Source of the DNA: Flectonema sp. DT1601
Lineage: Eukaryota > Euglenozoa > Diplonemea > Diplonemida > Diplonemidae
Reading direction: 5' to 3'
Length of the DNA: 64,000 bases
NCBI GenBank assembly: GCA_964019425.1
Contig: OZ025793.1
Location: 1,116,001 to 1,180,000 of the forward strand
This document shows positions 30,548 through 39,829 of the stretch, in pieces. Position 1 is the stretch's first letter. Every line of letters begins with the position of its first letter. Under the pieces are notes generated by a model that saw only the letters and a list, made by a program, of their open reading frames with translations, was not told where the DNA came from and searched no databases. The position numbers were made by a program, and so were the translations under genes.

Positions 30548-31759
30548 ATGTGTAGTCGATTGGCGTGTAGATCAGCGATGGCTGCCGCAGGAGCGGGAGC
30601 AGCTTTCTATCTGACACCTGTAGAAAATAAATGGGCCATCCACTCATTTGTTTCTGATGAGGGAACAGCTTGGTTGCGTATGCTAGATGCAGAGCTAGCT
30701 CATAATTTAGCGATTACGGCAACATCATGGGGCCTTTCACCAAAAGCACCTGGAGACGATCCGATATTGGCCAGTAATGTGATGGGATTAGGCTTTGGAA
30801 ACCCAATTGGACTGGCTGCTGGATTTGATAAAAACGGAGAAGCAATTGACGGACTGCTTGACTTGGGGTTTGGATTCGTTGAAATTGGTACCATCACACC
30901 CCTCTCACAAGCTGGTAATGAACGCCCTCGTATGTTTCGTTTATCAGAAGACGAAGGTGTTATTAATAGATACGGATTCAACAGTGATGGTATGCAAGAA
31001 GTCTACGACAGATTAGTATCCCGTCGTGCCTCCATAGGACTTTCATCTACTAAGGGCCCTCTTGGAATTAACGTTGGAAAAAACAAAATTACATCTGAAG
31101 ACCAAGCGAGTTCTGACTATTCAAAAGTTATAACAAAACTTGGTCCATTCGCTGACTACCTAGTAGTTAATGTGTCATCCCCTAACACTCCTGGACTACG
31201 TAACTTGCAGAAAAAGGATCTATTAACAAACCTACTTAAAGAATTAGTGACTACAAGAAATGAACTCAAGAACCAACCACCAATCGTAGTGAAGGTGGCA
31301 CCGGATTTAAAAGATCAGGAAATTGAAGATATCGCTGGAGCAGTGTTGGATGCAAAAGTTGACGGAATCATAGTTAGTAACACGACTATTTCTAGACCAG
31401 AAACTCTAAAGTCAATCAACAAGATAGAAACAGGTGGGCTATCAGGAGCACCTGTACGTGATCTCAGCACAACAGTTATTCATAAGATGTCAATAGCCAC
31501 ATCGTCAAAGCTTCCAATTATCGGAGTTGGTGGCATTGCCACAGGACAAGATGCTTTTGATAAAATAGTTTGTGGAGCTTCGCTTGTTCAAATGTACAGC
31601 ATGCTTGCTTACATGGGTCCCTCTGCCGCACATAATGCTAATATTGAGCTAGCTTCTATTCTTAAAAAGAATGGGTTTAAATCACTTAATGAAGCCGTTG
31701 GTGCCGCACATAAGAATCCGAAATTGCTTCCAGTTCACATGAGAACCACTACTGCATGA
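30548..31759 (+). CDS. DHODH: Dihydroorotate dehydrogenase, class 2 (quinone-linked)
   Basis: Fourth step of de novo pyrimidine synthesis: oxidises dihydroorotate to orotate with FMN, passing electrons to ubiquinone. The 403-residue protein has an N-terminal hydrophobic helix (AMAAAGAGAAFYL) and the class 2 extension (ELAHNLAI). The FMN-barrel motifs follow: GFGNPIGLAAGFDKNGEAI, EIGTITPLSQAGNERPRMFRL, RYGFNSDGM. The VNVSSPNTPGLRNLQ segment (about 208-222) carries the catalytic Ser of class 2 enzymes; class 1 uses Cys. The end has IGVGGIATGQDAFDKIVCGASLVQMYSMLAY. Likely in the mitochondrial inner membrane. Kinetoplastids are known for a cytosolic class 1A enzyme, so this class is informative for placement. 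Confidence 0.95.
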   Translation: MCSRLACRSAMAAAGAGAAFYLTPVENKWAIHSFVSDEGTAWLRMLDAELAHNLAITATSWGLSPKAPGDDPILASNVMGLGFGNPIGLAAGFDKNGEAIDGLLDLGFGFVEIGTITPLSQAGNERPRMFRLSEDEGVINRYGFNSDGMQEVYDRLVSRRASIGLSSTKGPLGINVGKNKITSEDQASSDYSKVITKLGPFADYLVVNVSSPNTPGLRNLQKKDLLTNLLKELVTTRNELKNQPPIVVKVAPDLKDQEIEDIAGAVLDAKVDGIIVSNTTISRPETLKSINKIETGGLSGAPVRDLSTTVIHKMSIATSSKLPIIGVGGIATGQDAFDKIVCGASLVQMYSMLAYMGPSAAHNANIELASILKKNGFKSLNEAVGAAHKNPKLLPVHMRTTTA

Positions 31760-32069
31760 TGGTGATTATATGAGGGGGAAAAAAAAAATTAATTTTTTTT
31801 TTTTTTTTTTTTTTGATAAATCAATTATGAAAGTCACTATAAAACTTTTATGTCACCAAACGGTTTGGAGTAGAGAAGACTTCGCTCTTAGCATCCTTGC
31901 CAACCAGAAAAAAAAAAAAAAAAAAAAAAAAAAGTGTAGTAATATAAAACCTTATATCATACTTGCCGATAAATTAAAAATTAATCACGGCTGATGCCGT
32001 CCATTTATTTGTACTGGAGTAAACATGCTTTATTTTACTTATAGCGATCCTTTCTACGTTAATTAAACA
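31760..32069. other. Spacer with T and A runs
   Basis: Long T (about 31794-31814) and A (31910-31933) runs and AT-rich sequence before the next small gene. No supportable gene. Confidence 0.5.
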
Positions 32070-32613
32070 ATGTTTCGCGCCACTGGGATGAAACTCTGCT
32101 CGGAAATGCAGAAGCAGAAGATGGGAACTCTTTACAAGATTCTCGCTGGTGACGTTCAGTTCAAGAACAAGGTTTGATTATTATTTTATGTTAGAAACGG
32201 TTGTTAGTCTGGTCATACACATACACATCAAACAAATACAGGCGGCCGTTAAGGACAGCGCTATTGAATCCGTATTCGGAAACAACTGGCAGAAGGAACT
32301 TAACGCATGGTACCAGGGTGAAGTACTTGCAAAGTTGGATGCCGCTGACAAAGAGTCAGCAAAGGCGACTTTGGACAGAATGATTGCAAGACTTGCTATT
32401 ACCAGATACACAAACAGAGAACTCGCAGCATTCTCTGCCGGAGGTATGCACTCCGTTGACGCATACGCACAGGCGAGCATGGTTGAGAGCGCCAAGGCCT
32501 TAATCGCAGAACAGGGAAAGCCAGCCTTCGACGCTCACGTTGCCGCCGAAGCCAAGAACGCTAACTGGGACGCCAAGGCCGTTGACGCGTTCAAGAAGGC
32601 CGTCTCCGCATAA
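32070..32613 (+). CDS. Conserved-looking 157-residue protein, two exons, high expression codon use
   Basis: Exons 32070-32171 and 32242-32613 with a 70-nt intron (GTTTGA...AAATACAG), the only intron here not starting GTATG. Both exons keep frame (34 and 123 codons). The protein is an Ala/Lys-rich, helix-forming polypeptide (MFRATGMKLCSEMQKQKMG... FGNNWQKELNAWYQGE... ITRYTNRELAAFSAGG ... DAFKKAVSA). Codons are strongly C/G-ended (GCC, AAG, GAC), like the GRP94 array and unlike most neighbours, which suggests high expression. The basic N-terminus could be a mitochondrial leader. I do not recognise the family; a small subunit of a mitochondrial complex is only a guess. Confidence 0.75.
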
Positions 32614-32926
32614 GTATTTTGTTTTAGTTATGACTTCACTTTGAGTGATCCTGGCCATCATCAGCCAATGGGGATTGGGAAATAAAGAAAACCTTTTGTC
32701 GAATGAACCGGGGGTTGAGCTGAAAGGAAAAGAAATCTGAAAACGGAATGCAAAAAAAAAAAAATCATTAAAAAAAAAAAAAAAAAAGTGAGAGCTGAAA
32801 ATCGAAGGTTCAACACCCCCATTCTGTTTTTCATTCCGGGGTTGCTCTGGGAGGGCTAGTGTTAAGTGCGCGGGTGCGTTCTGCTTTCGTTTGGTACGCT
32901 TCTTATGTAGATTTTATTACACAGTA
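32614..32926. other. Spacer upstream of the GRP94 array
   Basis: Contains two A runs (about 32753-32763 and 32770-32787). Around them is GC-richer sequence with partly complementary segments (ACCGGGGGTTGAGCTGAAA near 32708 and TTCAACACCCCC near 32811). TTTTATTACACAG ends at 32924, two bases before the ATG of GRP94 copy 1. No gene seen. Confidence 0.45.
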
Positions 32927-35528
32927 ATGAATTCAATTAAAACATGTTTTGGGCTGCTATTCGTAGCCCTGACCATCTCACTAGTTGGAGCTGAGGCCCC
33001 TGAAGAGAAGCACGGGTTCCAGGCTGAGGTTTCCAAGATGCTTGACATCATCATCAACGCTCTGTACACGAACAGAAACATCTTCCTTCGTGAAGTGATT
33101 TCCAACGCGTCTGACGCTCTTGACAAGATCCGCTTCCTTTACCTAACGAAGCCACGTGAGCCAACCAACAAGGACGGTGAGGCTCCAAAGATGGACATCA
33201 GAATCAAGGTTGACAAGGAGAACAGAATCCTCACCATCTCTGACGGTGGTGTTGGTATGTTGAAGGAGGACCTTATCAACCACTTGGGATCCCTTGGATC
33301 TTCGGGAACAAAGAACTTCGTTGAGAAGATGAAGGAATCGAACGATGCCAACTTGATTGGTCAGTTCGGAGTTGGTTTCTACTCTGTGTTCCTTGTAGCT
33401 GATGAAGTGAAGGTTGCCTCGAAGAACGACGAGTCAGAGAAGCAATGGGTGTGGAAGAGCAAGGCCGAAGGAGACTTCTTCATCTACGAAGATCCAAGAG
33501 GTAACACCATCGGACGTGGTACTGAGATCGAGCTTCTGATTAAGAAGGATGCCGAGGAGTACCTCGACACCGACAACCTGAAGGAGATCGTCACCAAGTA
33601 CTCTGAGTTCATCCAGTTCCCAATCTACTTACAGACTTCCAAGACCGAGAAGGTTCCAGTTGAGAAGACCGATGAGGAGCCAAAGGCGGATGACGAGGAG
33701 AAGAAGGACGAAGGTGAGGATGCTGAAGTCAAGGACGAAGACGAGGAGGCCAAGGAACCTGAGATGGAGGAGGTTACCACCTTCGAGTGGAACTTGGTTA
33801 ACGAGAACAAGCCAATCTGGCAGAGAAAGGGAGACGACATCACCGATGAGGAGTACAGCAGCTTCTACAAGGCGATCAGCAAGGACTACCAGGACCCATT
33901 GTACAAGACCCACTTCAGTGCTGAGGGAGAAGTCGAGTTCAAGTCTATCCTTTACATTCCTGGCCGCATGAAGCAGCAACAGTTCGACCAGAAGCAGGAG
34001 GGAGACAAGAACATCAGATTGTATGTATAATTGTGTTTGCTGATATTTTTGGGAAGTTGTTTTCGACAATGATAAGGAGTTTATTTTGATGCTTTGCGTG
34101 TGATTTATTTAATGCTTAAAAATATACAAAAACAGGTACGTCCGTCGTGTGTTCATCACTGATGACTTCAAGGACTTGTTGCCACGTTACTTGAGCTTCA
34201 TCCAGGGAGTTGTCGACAGTGATGACTTGCCTTTGAACGTTTCCCGTGAACTTCTCCAGGAAAGCAGAATCTTGAAGATCATCAAGAAGAAGTTGGTATG
34301 TAATTATGTCTTCGCTGTTCTGCTAATTCGTTCTTGGTTTTCTTTGTAAAATAGAACCAAAACTGAAAACAGATCAGAAAGGCACTCGCCATGATGAAGG
34401 ACCTTGCCGAAGAAGATGAGGAGGACGAGGACAAGAAGGATGACGACGAGAACACCGAGGCGGAGAAGACTGAAGACGGAGAGGAGAAGCCTGCAGAGAA
34501 GAAGGAGAAGAAGGAAAAGAAGTACCCAAAGTTCTGGGAGGAGTTCGGAAGAAACGTCAGACTCGGTCTCATTGAAGACGGAACCAACCGTTCAAGATTG
34601 ACTAAGTTGCTGAGGTACAAGACCAGCAAGTCCGAAGGTGAGTGGGCATCCCTCGATGACTACGTCGACAGAATGGCTGAGGGACAGAAGGAAATCTACT
34701 TCATGGTTGGAGAGAGCGTTGAGAAGATCAGAGAAAGACCAGCTTGTGAGGATGCCGAGAAGAGAGGACTTGAAGTGATCTTCATGACCGACGCCATCGA
34801 CGAGTACGTCGTTGGACACTTGACTGACTACAGCGGCCACAAGCTTGCGAACTTGGCGAAGGAGACTCCAAAGTTTGGAGACGATGACGACGCAAAGTCG
34901 AAGAAGATCGACGAGAAGAGAAAGGAAGTTTACCAGCCATTGGTTGACTGGTTCAAGGAACTTCTCGGAGAGAGAGTGAACAAGGTTATCCTGACCAAGA
35001 GAAAGACTGACTCACCTATGGTTGTCAGCAGTCCACAACACGGACTGACCGCCAACATGGCTAGAATCATGCAGGGACAGGCTCTTGGTGAGAAGGCCAT
35101 GTACGGTGCCGCTGACGTGAAGAAGATCTTGGAATTGAACCACCTCAACCCTCTCGTTGACGAAATCAACAAGCGTATCAAGGTATGTTTTTCCACAATT
35201 AATGGTTATCATCATTTATTACTGATTCATTGAACTCTGAGACAAAACAATCTCAAAACAGGCTGACAAGGATGATGCTCAGGCAAGAGACACAGCTGAG
35301 ATCTTGTTTGAGATGGCATCTGTTCAGGGAGGATTTGAGATGGATGACCAGAAGGGTTTGAACAACCGTCTGGAGAGAATGTTGAAGACTGGTTTGGACT
35401 TGGAAGCCACCGCTGGATTGGTTGATGAAGAAGAGTACGAGATTGAGGACGATGAGGAAGAGGCAGCTGATGAGGAGGCTGCAGCAGAGGAGGGTGCTGC
35501 TGAAGAAACCCCACAGGAAGAATTATAA
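32927..35528 (+). CDS. GRP94: GRP94 / endoplasmin (ER HSP90), copy 1
   Basis: ATP-dependent chaperone of the ER lumen. Exons 32927-34020, 34136-34295, 34373-35182 and 35262-35528 give 776 residues, normal for GRP94. Introns are 115, 77 and 79 nt, all GTATGT...ACAG. The start is set by identity with copies 2 and 3 (MNSIKTC...), followed by a signal peptide ending near VGAEA. Visible HSP90 motifs: [35 protein letters not shown], an acidic linker, [22 protein letters not shown], and a middle-domain [14 protein letters not shown] charged insert of about 35 residues ([15 protein letters not shown]...) lies before [10 protein letters not shown], comparable to plant GRP94. The C-terminus is acidic and ends QEEL, a KDEL-like retrieval signal. 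Copy 1 lacks one Asp codon in the insert and has Thr, not Ala, in EETPQEEL. Confidence 0.95.
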
Positions 35529-35731
35529 GTTCTTCTCTGTTATCGTACGACTTCCTCCCCAACAATGAATTAATTTCTTTTTCATTATTTACTTTACCCA
35601 AGCACATAGTGCTAGTGTTCCACGAATAGTACTGTCCAACACTTTGCCATTCGCAATGACTCGATTTTAGCGTTTAGATGCAGTCGAACATTCTATCTTC
35701 ATAAATATTATATCCCTCACAGTTATCTGCA
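35529..35731. promoter_or_regulatory. GRP94 copy 1-2 intercistron: shared 3'UTR block and acceptor
   Basis: A 3'-flank block (GTGCTAGTGTTC ... CTGTCCAACACTTT) recurs after copy 2, with AGTGTT and AACACT able to pair. The leader CCTCACAGTTATCTGCA immediately before the ATG is identical in front of copies 2 and 3. CCTCACAG (ending at 35722) is the likely trans-splice acceptor, leaving a 9-nt leader. The role is inferred from position and conservation. Confidence 0.5.
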
Positions 35732-38700
35732 ATGAATTCAATTAAAACATGTTTTGGGCTGCTATTCGTAGCCCTGACCATCTCACTAGTTGGAGCTGAG
35801 GCCCCTGAAGAGAAGCACGGGTTCCAGGCTGAGGTTTCCAAGATGCTTGACATCATCATCAACGCTCTGTACACGAACAGAAACATCTTCCTTCGTGAAG
35901 TGATTTCCAACGCGTCTGACGCTCTTGACAAGATCCGCTTCCTTTACCTAACGAAGCCACGTGAGCCAACCAACAAGGACGGTGAGGCTCCAAAGATGGA
36001 CATCAGAATCAAGGTCGACAAGGAGAACAGAATCCTCACCATCTCTGATGGTGGTGTTGGTATGTTGAAGGAGGACCTTATCAACCACTTGGGATCCCTT
36101 GGATCTTCGGGAACAAAGAACTTCGTTGAGAAGATGAAGGAATCGAACGATGCCAACTTGATTGGTCAGTTCGGAGTTGGTTTCTACTCTGTGTTCCTTG
36201 TAGCTGATGAAGTGAAGGTTGCCTCGAAGAACGACGAGTCAGAGAAGCAATGGGTGTGGAAGAGCAAGGCCGAAGGAGACTTCTTCATCTACGAAGATCC
36301 AAGAGGTAACACCATCGGACGTGGTACTGAGATCGAGCTTCTGATTAAGAAGGATGCCGAGGAGTACCTCGACACCGACAACCTGAAGGAGATCGTCACC
36401 AAGTACTCTGAGTTCATCCAGTTCCCAATCTACTTACAGACTTCCAAGACCGAGAAGGTTCCAGTTGAGAAGACCGATGAGGAGCCAAAGGCGGATGACG
36501 AGGAGAAGAAGGACGAAGGTGAGGATGCTGAAGTCAAGGACGAAGACGAGGAGGCCAAGGAACCTGAGATGGAGGAGGTTACCACCTTCGAGTGGAACTT
36601 GGTTAACGAGAACAAGCCAATCTGGCAGAGAAAGGGAGACGACATCACCGATGAGGAGTACAGCAGCTTCTACAAGGCGATCAGCAAGGACTACCAGGAC
36701 CCATTGTACAAGACCCACTTCAGTGCTGAGGGAGAAGTCGAGTTCAAGTCTATCCTTTACATTCCTGGCCGCATGAAGCAGCAACAGTTCGACCAGAAGC
36801 AGGAGGGAGACAAGAACATCAGATTGTATGTATAATTGTGTTTGCTGATATTTTTGGGAAGTTGTTTTCGACAATGACTGCGTGTAAAAATATACAAAAA
36901 CAGGTACGTCCGTCGTGTGTTCATCACTGATGACTTCAAGGACTTGTTGCCACGTTACTTGAGCTTCATCCAGGGAGTTGTCGACAGTGATGACTTGCCT
37001 TTGAACGTTTCCCGTGAACTTCTCCAGGAAAGCAGAATCTTGAAGATCATCAAGAAGAAGTTGGTATGTAATTATGTCTTCGCTGTTCTGCTAATTCGTT
37101 CTTGGTTTTCTTTGTAAAATAGAACCATCGAACCAAAACTGAAAACAGATCAGAAAGGCACTCGCCATGATGAAGGACCTTGCCGAAGAAGATGAGGAGG
37201 ACGAGGACAAGAAGGATGACGACGAGAACACCGAGGACGCGGAGAAGACTGAAGACGGAGAGGAGAAGCCTGCAGAAAAGAAGGAGAAGAAGGAAAAGAA
37301 GTACCCAAAGTTCTGGGAGGAGTTCGGAAGAAACGTCAGACTCGGTCTCATCGAAGACGGAACCAACCGTTCAAGATTGACTAAGTTGCTGAGGTACAAG
37401 ACCAGCAAGTCCGAAGGTGAGTGGGCATCCCTCGATGACTATGTCGACAGAATGGCTGAGGGACAGAAGGAAATCTACTTCATGGTTGGAGAGAGCGTTG
37501 AGAAGATCAGAGAAAGACCAGCTTGTGAGGATGCCGAGAAGAGAGGACTGGAAGTGATCTTCATGACCGACGCCATCGACGAGTACGTCGTTGGACACTT
37601 GACTGACTACAGCGGCCACAAGCTTGCGAACTTGGCGAAGGAGACTCCAAAGTTTGGAGACGATGACGACGCAAAGTCGAAGAAGATCGACGAGAAGAGA
37701 AAGGAAGTTTACCAGCCATTGGTTGACTGGTTCAAGGAACTTCTCGGAGAGAGAGTGAACAAGGTTATCCTGACCAAGAGAAAGACTGACTCACCTATGG
37801 TTGTCAGCAGTCCACAACACGGACTGACCGCCAACATGGCCAGAATCATGCAGGGACAGGCTCTTGGTGAGAAGGCCATGTACGGTGCCGCTGACGTGAA
37901 GAAGATCTTGGAATTGAACCACCTCAACCCTCTCGTTGACGAAATCAACAAGCGTATCAAGGTATGTATAATACTATATTTATCACTTGAGAGAAGATGA
38001 TCCAATGTTAGATTATGTTGATACTCATATGACCAGTTAATATCACTCCTGTATATGAGATAGAAATTATTATTATTTGTATTAGTTGATTCATAGAATA
38101 AAAAACGAACGTATTTTAGTAAATACACTACTGACAATTGAAAAGATAGTTGGACCGCCCCCGGAAATTGGAAGGAACAAACCTTTTTATAAAAAAATAT
38201 TAAAAATTAGATTATTCATTTTTGTTGGGCTTTGTTACAGATGTAACAGAACTGTCGAAGAAAAATAAGATTTCTGGAATAGCAAGAAAATTGGGAAATA
38301 CAATAGAAATCACGTGCGGCAAAAGTCAACTCTTTTAGGCCGTAACAGAGTGTGCCTAGGATTGTTAAGTAATTGGCTTTAGTAGCTTTCCAACCATGGG
38401 TGAACCTGCGTAGCCTGTGTTACTGCGAACTTAATTTCAGAGACAACACAAGTGCGCTACAAGAGATGGAGAAGGTTTGTGGCCGAGTGAATCCCGTGAT
38501 TGAATAGTTACCTGGTGAGTTTGTTTCCCTATTCTTGTATAAATAAGTCTGTTGGTATTCCATTCAGTAGGGCATCTTTGTCTGATTCATTGTGAGCCAC
38601 AAGAAGGTTAAGAATGGCTCAGAAGTCAGCCCCAAGTTGACGTTTACGGCAGTTATTATTTTTGTTCATTATGCAAAGCTACTAAATAATAAATTGAACA

Positions 38701-39601
38701 CTGGAACAGTTGATAGTACGTCCCTGAATTTCTAGATTCGACAACGTCTTCTGGCCAATAAAATATATTTCCCCTTTATGTTTTCTTTTTCTAAACGTAC
38801 CTTTTAACTACAAATATTTTTTTCAGTCAAGTACTTGATATTAATACCTAAAGTTGTTACTGTATTTGCATTGTCAAAAATTTCACCTCCGAAAACGGTG
38901 TCCCTGAGTGTGGTCTCCGAATACCGGATTCGACAACTTCTTCTGGTCAGTAAGACAAAAAATATTAGTCATTCCAAAAATAACCGGCCGCGAAAACCAG
39001 TTTTGCTTCGAGCAACCGTTGGTCAAAAATGCATATATAATTTTCCCATTTATGTTTTCTATTTTCTAAACGTAATTTTTCTTTGATTAACAACTACAAA
39101 TATTTTTTCAGTCAAGTACTTGATATTAATACCTAAAGTTGTTACTGTTCTTACATTGTCGGAGTTTCACCCCCAAAACGGCGTCCCCGGGAGCCATATT
39201 TTAGCCCTCCAAATTTGGAAGGCGGTCCAACTTCGTAAAATGTACTGTGTTTATATAAAGATAGCCTTGGCAACCTTTCAGTAGGAATTGACGTTGTTAT
39301 CTTAATTCAATAAATTATAAAAATAAATAAACAGGCTGACAAGGATGATGCTCAGGCAAGAGACACAGCTGAGATCTTGTTTGAGATGGCATCTGTTCAG
39401 GGAGGATTTGAGATGGATGACCAGAAGGGTTTGAACAACCGTCTGGAGAGAATGTTGAAGACTGGTTTGGACTTGGAAGCCACCGCTGGATTGGTTGATG
39501 AAGAAGAGTACGAGATTGAGGACGATGAGGAAGAGGCAGCTGATGAGGAGGCTGCAGCAGAGGAGGGTGCTGCTGAAGAAGCTCCACAAGAAGAATTGTA
39601 A
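35732..39601 (+). CDS. GRP94: GRP94 / endoplasmin, copy 2, with expanded third intron
   Basis: Exons 35732-36825, 36904-37063, 37149-37961 and 39335-39601 give 777 residues with all the domains described for copy 1 and the same signal peptide and QEEL end. Exon sequence is nearly identical to the other copies, with scattered silent changes (for example GTCGAC for GTTGAC near 36015). Introns 1 and 2 are 78 and 85 nt. Intron 3 is 1,373 nt (37962-39334) against 79 nt in copies 1 and 3. Its sequence shares essentially only the GTATGT and the ACAG end with theirs. The reading frame is intact across the junctions, so the gene is functional if the intron is removed. Retention would add several residues after IKRIK and then stop. 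Confidence 0.93.
38148..39232. mobile_element. Candidate inverted-repeat element inside GRP94 copy 2 intron 3
   Basis: AGTTGGACCGCC (38148-38159) is the exact reverse complement of GGCGGTCCAACT (39221-39232). Similarity continues inward (11 of the next 16 positions, including ATTGGA-type sequence on both sides), giving imperfect terminal inverted repeats of about 28 bp around 1,085 bp. The interior has no long open frame and contains ~285-bp direct repeats. This resembles a non-autonomous DNA transposon. No clear target-site duplication is visible, so the boundaries and class remain uncertain. Confidence 0.5.
38713..39205. repeat. Imperfect ~285-bp direct repeats within the intron element
   Basis: The block CAGTCAAGTACTTGATATTA occurs at about 38824 and again at 39109, a 285-nt offset. 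Alignment extends left through TTTATGTTTTCT..TTCTAAACGTA and GATTCGACAAC.TCTTCTGG, and right through ACCTAAAGTTGTTACTGT and AAAACGG.GTCCC. The second unit is incomplete at the right end, next to the inverted-repeat terminus. Confidence 0.75.
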
Positions 39602-39829
39602 AAGTAGTTTATGGATGTAAAAGAATTTTGCAAGTCATTGCTGCGAATACAATTGACTTTTGATTATTTTTAATTTAACAAGCACTGAGTGCTAGTGTTC
39701 ATTTTCCTCCCCTGCTGAATAGTGCTGTCCAACACTTTACTATTCTGGCGATGGTAACGGTAGCGGTTCGATATTAGTTTTGGTGGTTCGTTTACTCATC
39801 CTTAATTATATACCTCACAGTTATCTGCA
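39602..39829. promoter_or_regulatory. GRP94 copy 2-3 intercistron
   Basis: Carries the same 3' block (AGTGCTAGTGTTC ... GTGCTGTCCAACACTTT) and the same CCTCACAGTTATCTGCA leader as the copy 1-2 intercistron. The sequence between them differs. Likely poly(A)/trans-splice processing region; inferred. Confidence 0.5.

Noticed and set aside
32805-32825. B-box-like GGTTCAACACC before the GRP94 array
   Set aside because: No A-box and no T-arm stem; a chance match to a short consensus.
32891-32926. Twelve-residue N-terminal extension of GRP94 copy 1
   Set aside because: Copies 2 and 3 begin at MNSIKTC with their own leaders, and the extension would bury the signal peptide start.
33629-34069. Minus-strand open frames repeated in each GRP94 copy
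   Set aside because: They recur only because the GRP94 exons are duplicated; they oppose a well-supported coding frame.
38475-38515. tRNA-like A-box (TGGCCGAGTG) in the long GRP94 intron
   Set aside because: No matching B-box or foldable cloverleaf follows at the right distance.
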